NCBI RefSeq assembly: GCF_036053395.1
Contig: NZ_CP107942.1
Coordinates: forward strand, 5,918,501 to 5,982,500
Direction of reading: 5' to 3'
Source of the DNA: Actinoplanes sp. NBC_00393
Lineage (GTDB): Bacteria; Actinomycetota; Actinomycetes; Mycobacteriales; Micromonosporaceae
DNA length: 64,000 bases
Position numbers and translations under genes: made by a program. This document shows positions 7,792-15,758 of this stretch, piece by piece; within the stretch, counting starts at the first letter, position 1, and every line of letters begins with the position of its first letter. The notes beneath the pieces are model-generated. The model saw only the letters and a list, made by a program, of their open reading frames with translations. It was not told the origin of the DNA and did no database searches.

Positions 7792-8181
7792 ATGAGCGTT
7801 CGGCACATCAACCCGGAGGGACTGCACCGGAGCCCGGCCTTCAGCCAGGCCGTGGTGGTCGAGCAGCCGGCCAAGACGATCTACATCGGCGGGCAGAACG
7901 GGGTCGACGCCGACGGCAAGGTCGTCGGGCCGACCATGGGCGAGCAGGCCCGACAGGTGTTCCGCAACATCAGGACGATCCTGGAGAGCGAGGGGGCGAC
8001 ACTGGCGAACGTCGTGCACTGGCGGATCGCCGCTCTTGAGGGGCAGACGTTCGACGACGGGGTGGCCGCGTTCCAGGAGGTGTGGGATCGCAACGATCCG
8101 CCGCCCGCGATCACAGTGCATTTCGTGTCGGGGCTGAACCCGGGATGCCTGGTGGAGATCGATGCGGTGGCGGTGATCTGA
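7792..8181 (+). CDS. RidA/YjgF family enamine/imine deaminase
   Basis: 129 aa, the usual RidA length. RidA proteins hydrolyse reactive enamine/imine intermediates. Visible are TIYIGGQNGVDADGKVVG, the QARQVFRNIRTILESEGATLANVV helix region and the C-terminal segment NPGCLVEIDAVAV. The canonical catalytic arginine of RidA (in RxQ) has no clear match here, so it may belong to the Rid4-7 groups. ATG 7792 has GGAGGAG six bases upstream. It is divergent from the CGNR operon and shares its operator. Confidence 0.85.
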   Translation: MSVRHINPEGLHRSPAFSQAVVVEQPAKTIYIGGQNGVDADGKVVGPTMGEQARQVFRNIRTILESEGATLANVVHWRIAALEGQTFDDGVAAFQEVWDRNDPPPAITVHFVSGLNPGCLVEIDAVAVI

Positions 8182-8220
8182 CGCTTCGGCCCGGCGGCCG
8201 CGCTGGGAGCGTGCCCCAAC

Positions 8221-8373
8221 GGCTCGCGGGGCGCTTGCGGGACACCGCTGGGGTCGTGCCCGGCAGCGGCTCGCGGGGTACTCGCGGGACACCGCTGGGG
8301 CGTGCCCGGCAGCGGCTCGCGGGACACCGCTGGGGTCGTGCCCGGCAGCGGCTCGCGGGGTGCTCGCGGGACG
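8221..8373. repeat. Tandem repeat array, ~47-bp unit, 3.5 copies
   Basis: Units begin GGCTCGCGGG at 8221, 8268, 8314 and 8350; spacings are 47, 46 and 36 bp, the last lacking 11 bp. The core is GGACACCGCTGGGGTCGTGCC. It fills the gap between ridA and the convergent HIT gene. No coding role is visible. Confidence 0.85.
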
Positions 8374-8387
8374 GCCACGATCGGGTT

Positions 8388-8810
8388 TCACAGGAGGGCG
8401 CGGACGGCGGCTGCGTCGGCGCGCCACCTCGTCTCGTCGAGCAGAGGTGGCGTGGTGGCCGGCAGCGGGCCGCCGTCGCCGACGTCGTCGGCGTAACGGG
8501 CGGTGACGTGGGTGTGCAGGTGCGGTTCCCAGTTGCCCATGGTCAAGTAGTTCATCTTGGCCGGCCGGAAGCAGTCGCGGATGGCGCGGGCGACAAAGAT
8601 GACCTCGCGGTGATACTGGTCGGCCTCACCGACGGTGAGGTCCATCGGCTCGACGACGTGCCGGCCGCGCCAGACGACGACCGCGTAGCCGCGCACGAAG
8701 GCGCGGCGGGCGAAATACGCGTCGGTGACCTGGCCGGTGAAGATGCGCAAGCCGAAGTCGATCTCGTCGGGCCGCCCGTGGGCGCACCACCGGCAGTCGT
8801 CACCCGCCAT
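8388..8810 (-). CDS. HIT family protein
   Basis: 140 aa with the histidine-triad motif HLHTHV near residue 100, preceded by MNYLTMGNWEPH. This is the nucleotide hydrolase/transferase signature in which the central histidine is the nucleophile. A CRWC pair near the N-terminus (residues 5-8) could bind zinc as in many HIT proteins. ATG 8810 keeps the family start; the frame is open further into the repeat region upstream, which I did not use. Substrate unknown (a nucleoside phosphoramidate or dinucleoside polyphosphate is typical). Confidence 0.85.
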   Translation of the reverse strand: MAGDDCRWCAHGRPDEIDFGLRIFTGQVTDAYFARRAFVRGYAVVVWRGRHVVEPMDLTVGEADQYHREVIFVARAIRDCFRPAKMNYLTMGNWEPHLHTHVTARYADDVGDGGPLPATTPPLLDETRWRADAAAVRALL

Positions 8811-8865
8811 CCGGGCTGCCCAGTCCCCCGCCCATGCCACGCTGCCCGACGGTAGACGACAGTCA

Positions 8866-9015
8866 CGCTCCGCGCTGCCCCGCTCACCGCAGGGCGAGCA
8901 CGCGCTGGCACGGACAGCTGCGCTCCGCACTGCCTCGCTTACTGCAGGGGGCTGGCACGGACAGCCGCGCTCCGCACTGCCCCGCTTACTGCAGGGCGGG
9001 CACGCGCTCGCGGGG
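8866..9015. repeat. Tandem repeat array including the tail of the DMT gene
   Basis: Three copies beginning CGCTCCGC at 8866, 8921 and 8968 (spacings 55 and 47 bp). Each contains CTBACNGCAGGG followed by a GCACGCGCT-like end. The third copy is the real C-terminus (RERVPALQ, stop) of the minus-strand transporter; the first two are copies of that tail lying downstream of it. Confidence 0.8.
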
Positions 9016-9861
9016 GCGGCTGCGTGACACCGCCACGCCGGCCAGGCAGAGCGCGCCTCCGGCGAGGGTCAGCCAGCCGGGCACCTCACCCAGCAGCATC
9101 CAGGAGAGGAGGATCACCACCACGGGTACGGCGTACGTGGTCGACCCCATCTTGCCGGCGGTGGTGCGCGCCAACGCGTACGCCCAGGTGGTGAATGCGA
9201 TCGCGGTCGGGAAGACGCCCAGGTAGATGACGTTGAGGGTGATACCGATTGGCGCCTCGGACACGTCCTCGATCAGCTGGCCGGCGAACGGCAGGCAGCA
9301 GATCGCGCCGATCAGGCAGCCGAACGTGGTGGCCTGCAGCGCGGTGGCGTGCCGCAGCGCCGGTTTCTGGGCGACTACCCCGGCGGCGTAGGTGACCGCG
9401 GCGACCAGGCAGAGCAGCACGCCCAGGATCGACGCGCGCCCGCCGTCGGACATCGACAGCCCGACGACTACGGCACCGGCGAACGAGACGGCGATCCCGG
9501 CGAGCAGCCGTGGTGGGAAGCCCTCCTTGAGCAGCCAGCTGGCCAGCAGGGCCATCACGGCCGGGCCGACGTTGACGATCATCGCCGCGGTGCCGGCGTC
9601 GACGAGTTGCTCACCCCAGTTCAGCGCGACCATGTAGACGCCGAACCAGAGCACCCCGGAGACCGCGATGCCCGGCCAGGCGGCGCGCGGCGGCAGGCCC
9701 TGGCGGCGGATGGCCAGGAAGATCAGCAGGGTGAGGGCGCCGGCGAGCAGCCGGCCCAGCGCGAGGGATCCCGGGTGGAAGTGCGGTGCGGCGGCCCGGA
9801 TGCCGACGAAGGCCGAAGCCCAGAGGATCACGGTGACGGTGGCGGCGGCTATCGCGGGCAT
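8986..9861 (-). CDS. EamA/DMT family transporter
   Basis: 291 aa with ten hydrophobic segments arranged as two EamA repeats of five. Motifs include ASAFVGIRAAAPHFHPGSLALGRLL in the first repeat and YLGVFPTAIAFTTWAYAL in the second, typical of RhaT/YdcZ-type metabolite exporters. Its stop and last codons lie inside a tandem repeat array (8866-9015). Upstream is another tandem array (9891-10090), so its promoter must lie within or next to it. Likely exports amino acids or a similar metabolite; the substrate cannot be read from sequence. Confidence 0.88.
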   Translation of the reverse strand: MPAIAAATVTVILWASAFVGIRAAAPHFHPGSLALGRLLAGALTLLIFLAIRRQGLPPRAAWPGIAVSGVLWFGVYMVALNWGEQLVDAGTAAMIVNVGPAVMALLASWLLKEGFPPRLLAGIAVSFAGAVVVGLSMSDGGRASILGVLLCLVAAVTYAAGVVAQKPALRHATALQATTFGCLIGAICCLPFAGQLIEDVSEAPIGITLNVIYLGVFPTAIAFTTWAYALARTTAGKMGSTTYAVPVVVILLSWMLLGEVPGWLTLAGGALCLAGVAVSRSRPRERVPALQ

Positions 9862-9890
9862 ACCTGCGAGCCAACCGTGCCGGCCCGGTT

Positions 9891-10090
9891 CTGAGCTAGC
9901 GATTTTCGGACGTCACGCTCGCCGGCCCGGTCGCCGGGATCTGAGCTAGCGATTCTCGGACGTCGCGCTCGCCGGCCCGGTCGCCGGGATCTGAGCTAGC
10001 GATTTTCGGACGTCGCGCTCGCCGGTCTCGTCGCCGGGGTCTGAGCGAGCGATTTTCGGACGTCGCGCTCGTCTGTCTCGTCGCCGGGGT
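9891..10090. repeat. 50-bp tandem repeat, four copies
   Basis: CTGAGCTAGCGATTTTCGGA recurs at 9891, 9941, 9991 and 10041, exactly 50 bp apart, followed by CGTCGCGCTCGCCGG and a GTCGCCGGGG end. Copies differ by a few substitutions and no indels. The array lies between the divergent DMT gene and the two-component operon. Units contain the small palindrome GCTAGC (GCGAGC in the last). Confidence 0.95.
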
Positions 10091-10104
10091 CAGATGAAGA
10101 CATC

Positions 10105-10121
10105 CTCATCTCATTCTCATC
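10105..10121 (+). promoter_or_regulatory. Putative response-regulator direct repeat
   Basis: CTCATC at 10105-10110 and again at 10116-10121 (11-bp period, one helical turn), with a related GATGAAGACATC just upstream. OmpR-type regulators bind such tandem half-sites. It sits 34 bases before the first gene of the operon that encodes one, suggesting autoregulation. Confidence 0.5.
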
Positions 10122-10154
10122 CCAAGATCACCAGCGGTCGGCACGCTGAGTCTC

Positions 10155-10514
10155 GTGCGTGTGATACCCCGATTCCTCGTCCTGGCCGCGGTGCTCGTCA
10201 TCCCGGTCCTGCTCGCCGTCGCCAGCCAGGCGATGACGCGGCCGCCCGGGCCGCCGGATCTGCCGGACGCGCCGATCGAGGTGTCGTTCGCGCCGACCAC
10301 CGCGGTCGCACCACCGTCGGCGCCCACCGCCGGGCCGAGCGCGAGCGCGGGCACGAGCCCGGGCGCGAGCCCGGGCGCGAGCCCGGGCGCGAGCCCGGGC
10401 GCGAGCGCGGGCACGGGCACGGGCACGGGCACGGACAGCCTGGAACCGCCGGTCATCCGTACGCCCCGGCCGACTGTCGACGACGACGCCGAGGACACCG
10501 ATGACGACGACTGA
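10155..10514 (+). CDS. Small secreted or membrane-anchored Pro/Ala-rich protein
   Basis: 119 aa, not recognised as a family. One N-terminal hydrophobic segment (residues about 6-25) is followed by a Pro/Ala-rich stretch, a repeat of SPGA four times (residues about 69-84), a GTGTGTGT run and a strongly acidic end (DDDAEDTDDDD). Starts at GTG 10155. It overlaps the histidine kinase gene by 14 bases, so it belongs to the two-component operon and is a candidate sensor partner acting outside the membrane. The nucleotide repeat GAGCCCGGGC is in frame and likely varies in copy number between strains. Confidence 0.65.
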   Translation: MRVIPRFLVLAAVLVIPVLLAVASQAMTRPPGPPDLPDAPIEVSFAPTTAVAPPSAPTAGPSASAGTSPGASPGASPGASPGASAGTGTGTGTDSLEPPVIRTPRPTVDDDAEDTDDDD

Positions 10515-11967
10515 CCCGGTCGCCGGGCGCGGCTCCTCGGTGCCGGCCCGGTGGCGGATCACCGGGTGGATCCTGCTGGCCACCACGATTGCGCTGGTCG
10601 CGGTGATCGTCACCGTGCGCAGCTCGCTGCTGGCCGACGGGGAACGCCGCGCGAACGCCGAGCTGGAGCAGGAGGCCGAGGAGTTCTCCGCGTTCCTCGC
10701 CGAAGGGGTCGATCCGACGACTGCGCAGCCGTTCGCCTCGCCGGACCGGGTTCTGGAGGTGTATCTGGCCCGCCAGCATCCGGACGATGACGAGGCCCTG
10801 ATCGGGCTGGCCGGCACCGACGTGCTGGAGGCCGACCGGCGGGGCAGCGGCAGCACGCGGGCGCCGTACGACATCGCCGCGGACGCCGGGCTGCTGGCCG
10901 AGGTCAGCGACCCGGATGACCGGTACGGCTCGGTGGACACCCCGGCCGGGCCGATGCGCTGGGGACGCGTCGACATCGGCGCCGCCCCGGTCCGCGGGTC
11001 GCTGGTCATCGCCATCTTCACCGAGCAGCGGCGCGAGGCCACCGACGACGTCGTGCGGCTGATGACCCTGGTCTCGCTCGGCGGCTTGGCCCTCGCGCTG
11101 ATCATCGGGTGGATCGCGGCCGGCCGGATCCTCGCCCCGGTCCGCGCCCTGCACCGGGTCGCCGCCGACATCGGGGAACGCGACCTCACCGCCCGGGTGC
11201 CGGTGCACGGCCGGGACGACATCGCCGCGGTCGCGAACACGTTCAACGCCATGCTCGACCGGCTGGAGGAGGCGTACGGGCTGCAGCGCCGCTTCGTCGA
11301 CGACGCCGCCCACGAACTGCGCACCCCGATCACCGTCATCCGCGGCCACCTGGAACTGCTCGGCGACGACCCCGCCGACCGGCAGCACACCCTGCGCCTG
11401 GTCGACGACGAACTCGGCCGGATGAGCCGCATCGTCTCCGACCTGCTCGTGCTGGCCCGCGCCGAACGCCCCGACTTCGTCAAGGCCCGCCCGACCGAGG
11501 TGACCGACCTGATGCTCGACATCGAAGCCAAGTCCCAGGCCCTGGCCGAACGCACCTGGCTGCTCGGCGACATCGCCGAAGGCACCGCGACGATCGACGG
11601 GCAGCGCGTCACCCAGGCCGTCCTGCAGCTCGCCGCGAACGCCGCCCAGCACACCGCCGACGGCGACGAGATCCGGATGGGTTCGCGCTTCGACGGCACC
11701 GGCGCCGACCGGCGGCTGCTGATCTGGGTGTCCGACAGCGGACCCGGGGTGCAACCCGAGGAGGCCGAAGTGATCTTCGAGCGGTTCCATCACGGGTCCG
11801 CCGCCCGGCACGGCCCCCGCGCCGGCGCCGGACTGGGTCTGGCGATCGTGCGGACCATCGCCGACGCGCACGGCGGCCGGGCCTGGGTGCGCAGCACTCC
11901 GGGTGAGGGCGCCACGTTCGGTCTGGACCTGCCCGCGCCCGACCGGTTCGAAAGGAATGCCGGATGA
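10501..11967 (+). CDS. Sensor histidine kinase (OmpR-partner type)
   Basis: 488 aa. Two membrane helices (about 20-41 and 183-205) flank an extracytoplasmic sensor of about 140 residues; then HAMP (about 205-255), HisKA with the phosphorylated histidine in DAAHELRTPITVI, and an HATPase with N box LAANAAQHT, G1 DSGPGV and G2 GAGLGLAI. Starts inside the preceding small gene and shares ATGA with the response regulator. The operon continues into a permease and a glycerate kinase, which suggests that the sensed signal is an organic acid. The sensor domain itself is not recognisable. Confidence 0.93.
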   Translation: MTTTDPVAGRGSSVPARWRITGWILLATTIALVAVIVTVRSSLLADGERRANAELEQEAEEFSAFLAEGVDPTTAQPFASPDRVLEVYLARQHPDDDEALIGLAGTDVLEADRRGSGSTRAPYDIAADAGLLAEVSDPDDRYGSVDTPAGPMRWGRVDIGAAPVRGSLVIAIFTEQRREATDDVVRLMTLVSLGGLALALIIGWIAAGRILAPVRALHRVAADIGERDLTARVPVHGRDDIAAVANTFNAMLDRLEEAYGLQRRFVDDAAHELRTPITVIRGHLELLGDDPADRQHTLRLVDDELGRMSRIVSDLLVLARAERPDFVKARPTEVTDLMLDIEAKSQALAERTWLLGDIAEGTATIDGQRVTQAVLQLAANAAQHTADGDEIRMGSRFDGTGADRRLLIWVSDSGPGVQPEEAEVIFERFHHGSAARHGPRAGAGLGLAIVRTIADAHGGRAWVRSTPGEGATFGLDLPAPDRFERNAG

Positions 11968-12623
11968 GCCGCATCCTGATCGCCGAGGACGACGTCAACA
12001 TCGCCTCGTTCATTCAGAAAGGGCTGCACTCGGCCGGGTTCGTGACCACGCATGTCGCTGATGGGGGCACGGCGCTGCTGCTGGCCCGCGGCGGTGGCTT
12101 CGACCTGGTGATCCTCGACATCGGGTTGCCGGTGATGGACGGGTTCGCGGTGCTGCGGCAGCTGCGCACCGAAGGGCTGCGGCTGCCGGTGATCGTGCTG
12201 ACCGCCCGGGACGCGGTGGAGGACACCGTGGCGGGGCTGGAAGGCGGGGCGAACGACTACGTGTCCAAGCCGTTCCGGTTCGCGGAGCTGCTCGCCCGGA
12301 TCCGGGTTCGGCTGCAGGAGGCGGTGCCGGCCGATGCCGGTCTCCATCTGGAGCACGGGGATCTGCTGCTGGATCTGCGGACCCGGCGGGCGCAGTGCGG
12401 GGAACGGGTCGTGGATCTGACGGCGCGGGAGTTCGGGCTGCTGGAGATGTTTCTGCGGCATCCGGATCAGGTGCTCACCCGGGAGCAGATCCTCAAGCAC
12501 GTGTGGGGTTACGACTTCAACCCCGCCTCCAATGTGGTCGACGTGTACGTGCGCACGCTACGCAAGAAGGTCGGGGACTCGCGGATCGAAACCGTCTACG
12601 GGATGGGCTATCGGCTGCGATGA
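11964..12623 (+). CDS. Response regulator, OmpR/PhoB family
   Basis: 219 aa. The receiver domain has the acidic pair D9/D10, the phosphorylation site D52 in LVILDIGLPVMDG and the conserved lysine in YVSKPF. The C-terminal winged helix shows TAREFGLLEMFLRHPDQVLTREQILKHVWG and YVRTLRKKVG. It shares ATGA overlaps with the kinase before it and the permease after it. It probably regulates its own operon through the CTCATC repeats at 10105. Confidence 0.95.
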   Translation: MSRILIAEDDVNIASFIQKGLHSAGFVTTHVADGGTALLLARGGGFDLVILDIGLPVMDGFAVLRQLRTEGLRLPVIVLTARDAVEDTVAGLEGGANDYVSKPFRFAELLARIRVRLQEAVPADAGLHLEHGDLLLDLRTRRAQCGERVVDLTAREFGLLEMFLRHPDQVLTREQILKHVWGYDFNPASNVVDVYVRTLRKKVGDSRIETVYGMGYRLR

Positions 12624-14113
12624 CCGTTACCGAATACTCGACTACGCCTCCGGTCGTGGCGGCGGGCGCATCGCCCGTACCGGAGAAAAGAAGGCCGCGC
12701 ATCCTGTTGCCGATCGCCGGGCTTGTGGTGGCGGGGTTGTTCGCCTGGACCGCGGGGCGCTCGGGCAGTGGGCCCGGTGGCGCGGCGTCCGTGACGCTGC
12801 TGGTGTTCGCCGCTGCGGTGTGGCTGTGGACGTTCACCAAGATCGACGACACCTATATCGCGCTGGGCGCGGCGACCGTGCTGGTGCTCGCGGGGGTCAT
12901 CGACACCGGCGAGCTGTTCGAGACGCTCGGCGATGAGACGGTGTGGCTGCTGCTGGCGGCTTTCGTGATCGCGGCTGGGCTGACCAATTCCGGTCTCACG
13001 CGGCGGGCGGCGGCGTTCGTCGTGGCCGGCGCCGGGACGCCCCGGCAGCTGGTGCACCTGGTCACCGCCTCGATGGTGGTGACGACGTTCGCCATGCCGT
13101 CGACGTCGGGGCGGGCGGCGCTGGCCGTACCGGTCTTCTCCGCCCTGGCCTCAGTCCTCTCGGACCGGCCCCGCCTGGTTCGGGCCCTCGCCCTGCTCAT
13201 GCCGTCGGTGATCCTGCTGTCCGCGGTCGGGTCGCTGCTCGGCGCCGGCGCGCACCTGGTGACCAGCCAGGTCGTCGCGACCGCGACCGGGGAGGGATTC
13301 AGTTTCGTCACCTGGATGCTGCTCGGTTTGCCGTTGGCGCTGGTCAGCAGCCATCTGTGCGCGGAGATCGTGCTGTGGATGTGCACGGACCGCGCTGAGC
13401 GGCGCACGCCGGTGCGGCTGACCGTAGCCGACCTCGACAATGATCCGAACCAGCCAGTGACCGGGCCGCTGAGCGTCTATGAGATCCGGGCGGCGCTGCT
13501 GCTCGCGGCGGTCGTCACGCTGTGGTGCACCGAGCCGCTGCACCACGTGCACCCGGCGGTCGTCGCGCTGATCGGGGCGCTGGTGGCGACCTCACCCCGG
13601 TACGGATCCACCACGCTGGACGGCGCCCTGAAGACCGTGCCCTGGTCGCTACTGCTGTTCCTCGCCGGAACGCTCGCGCTCGGCACGCCGCTCACCGCCA
13701 CCGGGGCCGCCGGCTGGGTGGCCGGGGCGCTGCTCGAACCGTTCACCGGCGGCACCTCACCGAACCTGTTCCTGGTGGTCATCGTGACCGTTTCCGCACT
13801 GTCGCACCTGCTGGTGCAATCCCGGTCGGCGCGCTCCGCGGTGCTGATCCCGGTGATCGTCGCGGTGGCACCGCTCGCCGGGGTCAACCCGGCCGCGGCG
13901 GCGTTCGCCTCCACGGCGGCTGCGGGCTTCTGTCACACGCTGCCCAGTTCCGCCAAACCGGTCGGCATGTTCGCCCGGCTCAAAGACGTGCCCACCTATA
14001 CGCCGCGTGACCTGCTACGGCTGTCCGCGGTGCTCGGACCGGCCACCGTCGTCCTGATCCTGCTCTTCACCTGGTTCATCTGGCCGTTGCTCGGCCTGCC
14101 CGTCACCACTTAA
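12620..14113 (+). CDS. SLC13/DASS family permease
   Basis: 497 aa with a hydrophilic N-terminus of about 35 residues and then 11-12 membrane segments. The family uses sodium gradients to import dicarboxylates, citrate or related acids. Two pseudo-symmetric signatures are visible: FAMPSTSGRAALAVPVF with LLGAGAHLVTSQ in the first half, and HLLVQSRSARSAVLIPVI with GFCHTLPSSAKPVGMF in the second. The ATG overlaps the regulator stop (ATGA). The glycerate kinase follows nine bases after its stop, so glycerate or a precursor is the best guess for the cargo. Confidence 0.85.
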   Translation: MTVTEYSTTPPVVAAGASPVPEKRRPRILLPIAGLVVAGLFAWTAGRSGSGPGGAASVTLLVFAAAVWLWTFTKIDDTYIALGAATVLVLAGVIDTGELFETLGDETVWLLLAAFVIAAGLTNSGLTRRAAAFVVAGAGTPRQLVHLVTASMVVTTFAMPSTSGRAALAVPVFSALASVLSDRPRLVRALALLMPSVILLSAVGSLLGAGAHLVTSQVVATATGEGFSFVTWMLLGLPLALVSSHLCAEIVLWMCTDRAERRTPVRLTVADLDNDPNQPVTGPLSVYEIRAALLLAAVVTLWCTEPLHHVHPAVVALIGALVATSPRYGSTTLDGALKTVPWSLLLFLAGTLALGTPLTATGAAGWVAGALLEPFTGGTSPNLFLVVIVTVSALSHLLVQSRSARSAVLIPVIVAVAPLAGVNPAAAAFASTAAAGFCHTLPSSAKPVGMFARLKDVPTYTPRDLLRLSAVLGPATVVLILLFTWFIWPLLGLPVTT

Positions 14114-14122
14114 GGACTCCCC

Positions 14123-15313
14123 ATGGTCATGGTCGTTCCGCAGCGCATCCTCGTCGCACCGAGCGGATTCAAGGAGAGCATGAGCGCCGCCGAGGTCGCC
14201 GCCGCCATCGCCGCCGGCGTCCGCCGGGTCCTGCCCGGCGCGCACATCGACGCTGTCCCCGTCCCCGACGGCGGTGAAGGCACCGCCGAGGCCCTGGCCA
14301 TCGCCACCGGCGGCACCCTCGTCCCGGTCACCGTCACCGGACCGGTCGGCGACCCGGTCACCGCCGCCTGGGCGCGCCTCGGCGGCGCCGCCACCGGCAC
14401 CGCGGTCATCGAGATGGCCAGCGCCGCCGGCCTGCGCCTGGTCCCCGCCGACCGCCGTGACCCGACCCGCACCACCACCCGCGGTATCGGCGAACTCATC
14501 CGCGCCGCCCTCGACGCCGGCGCCCGCCGCATCCTGATCGGCTGCGGCGACTCCGGTACCAGCGACGGCGGCGCCGGTGCCCTCACCGCCCTGGGCGCCC
14601 GCATCCTCGACGCCGACGGCCGTGACCTGCCCGACGGCGGCGGCGCCCTGGCCGCCGCCGACCGCCTCGACCTCAGCGGTTTGCACCCCGCCCTCGCCGA
14701 CACCGAGATCGTGGTGGCCTGCAACCCGGACAACGTGCTCTGCGGGCCCCGCGGCGTGGCCCGCGTCTTCGCCGCTCAGAAAGGGGCGACGGCAGCCCAG
14801 ATCGACGAACTGTCCGACGCCTTCGACGTGTGGGCCGGGCTGCTCGAGCGTGACGGGCGCCCGGACTTCGACGTGCGCTACGGTCCCGGATCCGGTGCGT
14901 CCGGCGGGCTCGGCGCCGGCCTGGCCGCCGGGCTGGGCGCGCAGCTGCAGCCCCGGTTCGCCGCGCTGCTCGACAGCGGGCTGGCCGGCTTCGACCTGGA
15001 CCGGTTGATGGCCGGCGCCGACCTGGCGATCACCGCGGAAGGCGCCATCGACCGGCAGACCCGGATGAGCAAGGTGCCGGCCGAGATCGCCCGTCGGGCC
15101 CAGCGGACCGGCACCCCGGTCCTCGCCCTGGCCGGGTCGCTGCGCGACGGTGCGGAAACGGTCCGCGACATCGGCATCGACACGATCGTCGCGCTGCCGC
15201 CGGCGCCGATGCCGATGGAGTACGCGGTGGCCAACGCGGAACCGCTGCTGCGCGACGCCGCCGAACGCGCTTTGCGGTTGATCGTGCTCGGAGCGGCTAT
15301 CGCAGCCCGCTGA
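14123..15313 (+). CDS. Glycerate kinase (GarK/GlxK family)
   Basis: 396 aa. Phosphorylates D-glycerate to 2- or 3-phosphoglycerate. The N-terminus APSGFKESMSAAEVA is diagnostic, followed by PDGGEGTAEAL, GDSGTSDGGAGALTALG and NPDNVLCGPRG, with a C-terminal segment AEGAIDRQTRMSKVPAEIA. Last gene of the kinase-regulator-permease operon, with AGGA seven bases before ATG 14123 (an ATG at 14129 is possible). Feeds imported glycerate into glycolysis. Confidence 0.93.
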   Translation: MVMVVPQRILVAPSGFKESMSAAEVAAAIAAGVRRVLPGAHIDAVPVPDGGEGTAEALAIATGGTLVPVTVTGPVGDPVTAAWARLGGAATGTAVIEMASAAGLRLVPADRRDPTRTTTRGIGELIRAALDAGARRILIGCGDSGTSDGGAGALTALGARILDADGRDLPDGGGALAAADRLDLSGLHPALADTEIVVACNPDNVLCGPRGVARVFAAQKGATAAQIDELSDAFDVWAGLLERDGRPDFDVRYGPGSGASGGLGAGLAAGLGAQLQPRFAALLDSGLAGFDLDRLMAGADLAITAEGAIDRQTRMSKVPAEIARRAQRTGTPVLALAGSLRDGAETVRDIGIDTIVALPPAPMPMEYAVANAEPLLRDAAERALRLIVLGAAIAAR

Positions 15314-15332
15314 CGGGGTACACAACCGGGGC

Positions 15333-15758
15333 ATGGATGCTGAAGCGGAACTGCGAGCCCTGGTCGACGAACGCGTCGCCGCTGTGGCCGCCAAGGACCC
15401 GAAACCGCTGGCCGCACGCCAGCACCCCGATGTGATCGCCTTCAACGTGCTGCCGCCGCTGCACTCACGCGGCAGCGCCGCCGTCGAGACCGCCACCCAG
15501 GCGTGGTTCGACAGCTACGCCACCGACATCGGCTACGAGGTGCGGGATCTGCACGTGACCGTGGACGGTGACGTCGGTTTCTGCTCGTACCTCTACCGCG
15601 TCTCCGGGACCCTCAAGACCGGCGGCGTGGTCGACATGTGGGTGCGGGCAACCCTCGGCTGCCGCCGGGAGAACGGCCGGTGGCTGATCGTGCACGACCA
15701 CGACTCGGTCCCGTTCGACCCGGCCACCGGTCAGGCGCTGCTCGACCTCACTCCGTGA
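15333..15758 (+). CDS. NTF2-like protein (SnoaL/DUF4440 type)
   Basis: 141 aa with the cone-shaped NTF2 fold pattern: an N-terminal helix with EAELRALVDERVAAVAAKD, the strand FNVLPPLHSRG and the C-terminal strands MWVRATLGCRRENGRWLIVHDHDSVPFD. Such proteins are often small steroid- or polyketide-processing enzymes or ligand-binding proteins; no substrate can be assigned. It follows the glycerate kinase by 19 bases and its end overlaps the convergent LLM gene by 11 bases. Confidence 0.8.
   Translation: MDAEAELRALVDERVAAVAAKDPKPLAARQHPDVIAFNVLPPLHSRGSAAVETATQAWFDSYATDIGYEVRDLHVTVDGDVGFCSYLYRVSGTLKTGGVVDMWVRATLGCRRENGRWLIVHDHDSVPFDPATGQALLDLTP

Noticed and set aside
10340..10430. Non-coding tandem repeat GAGCCCGGGC
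   Set aside because: It is in frame within a small protein gene and encodes the SPGA repeats.
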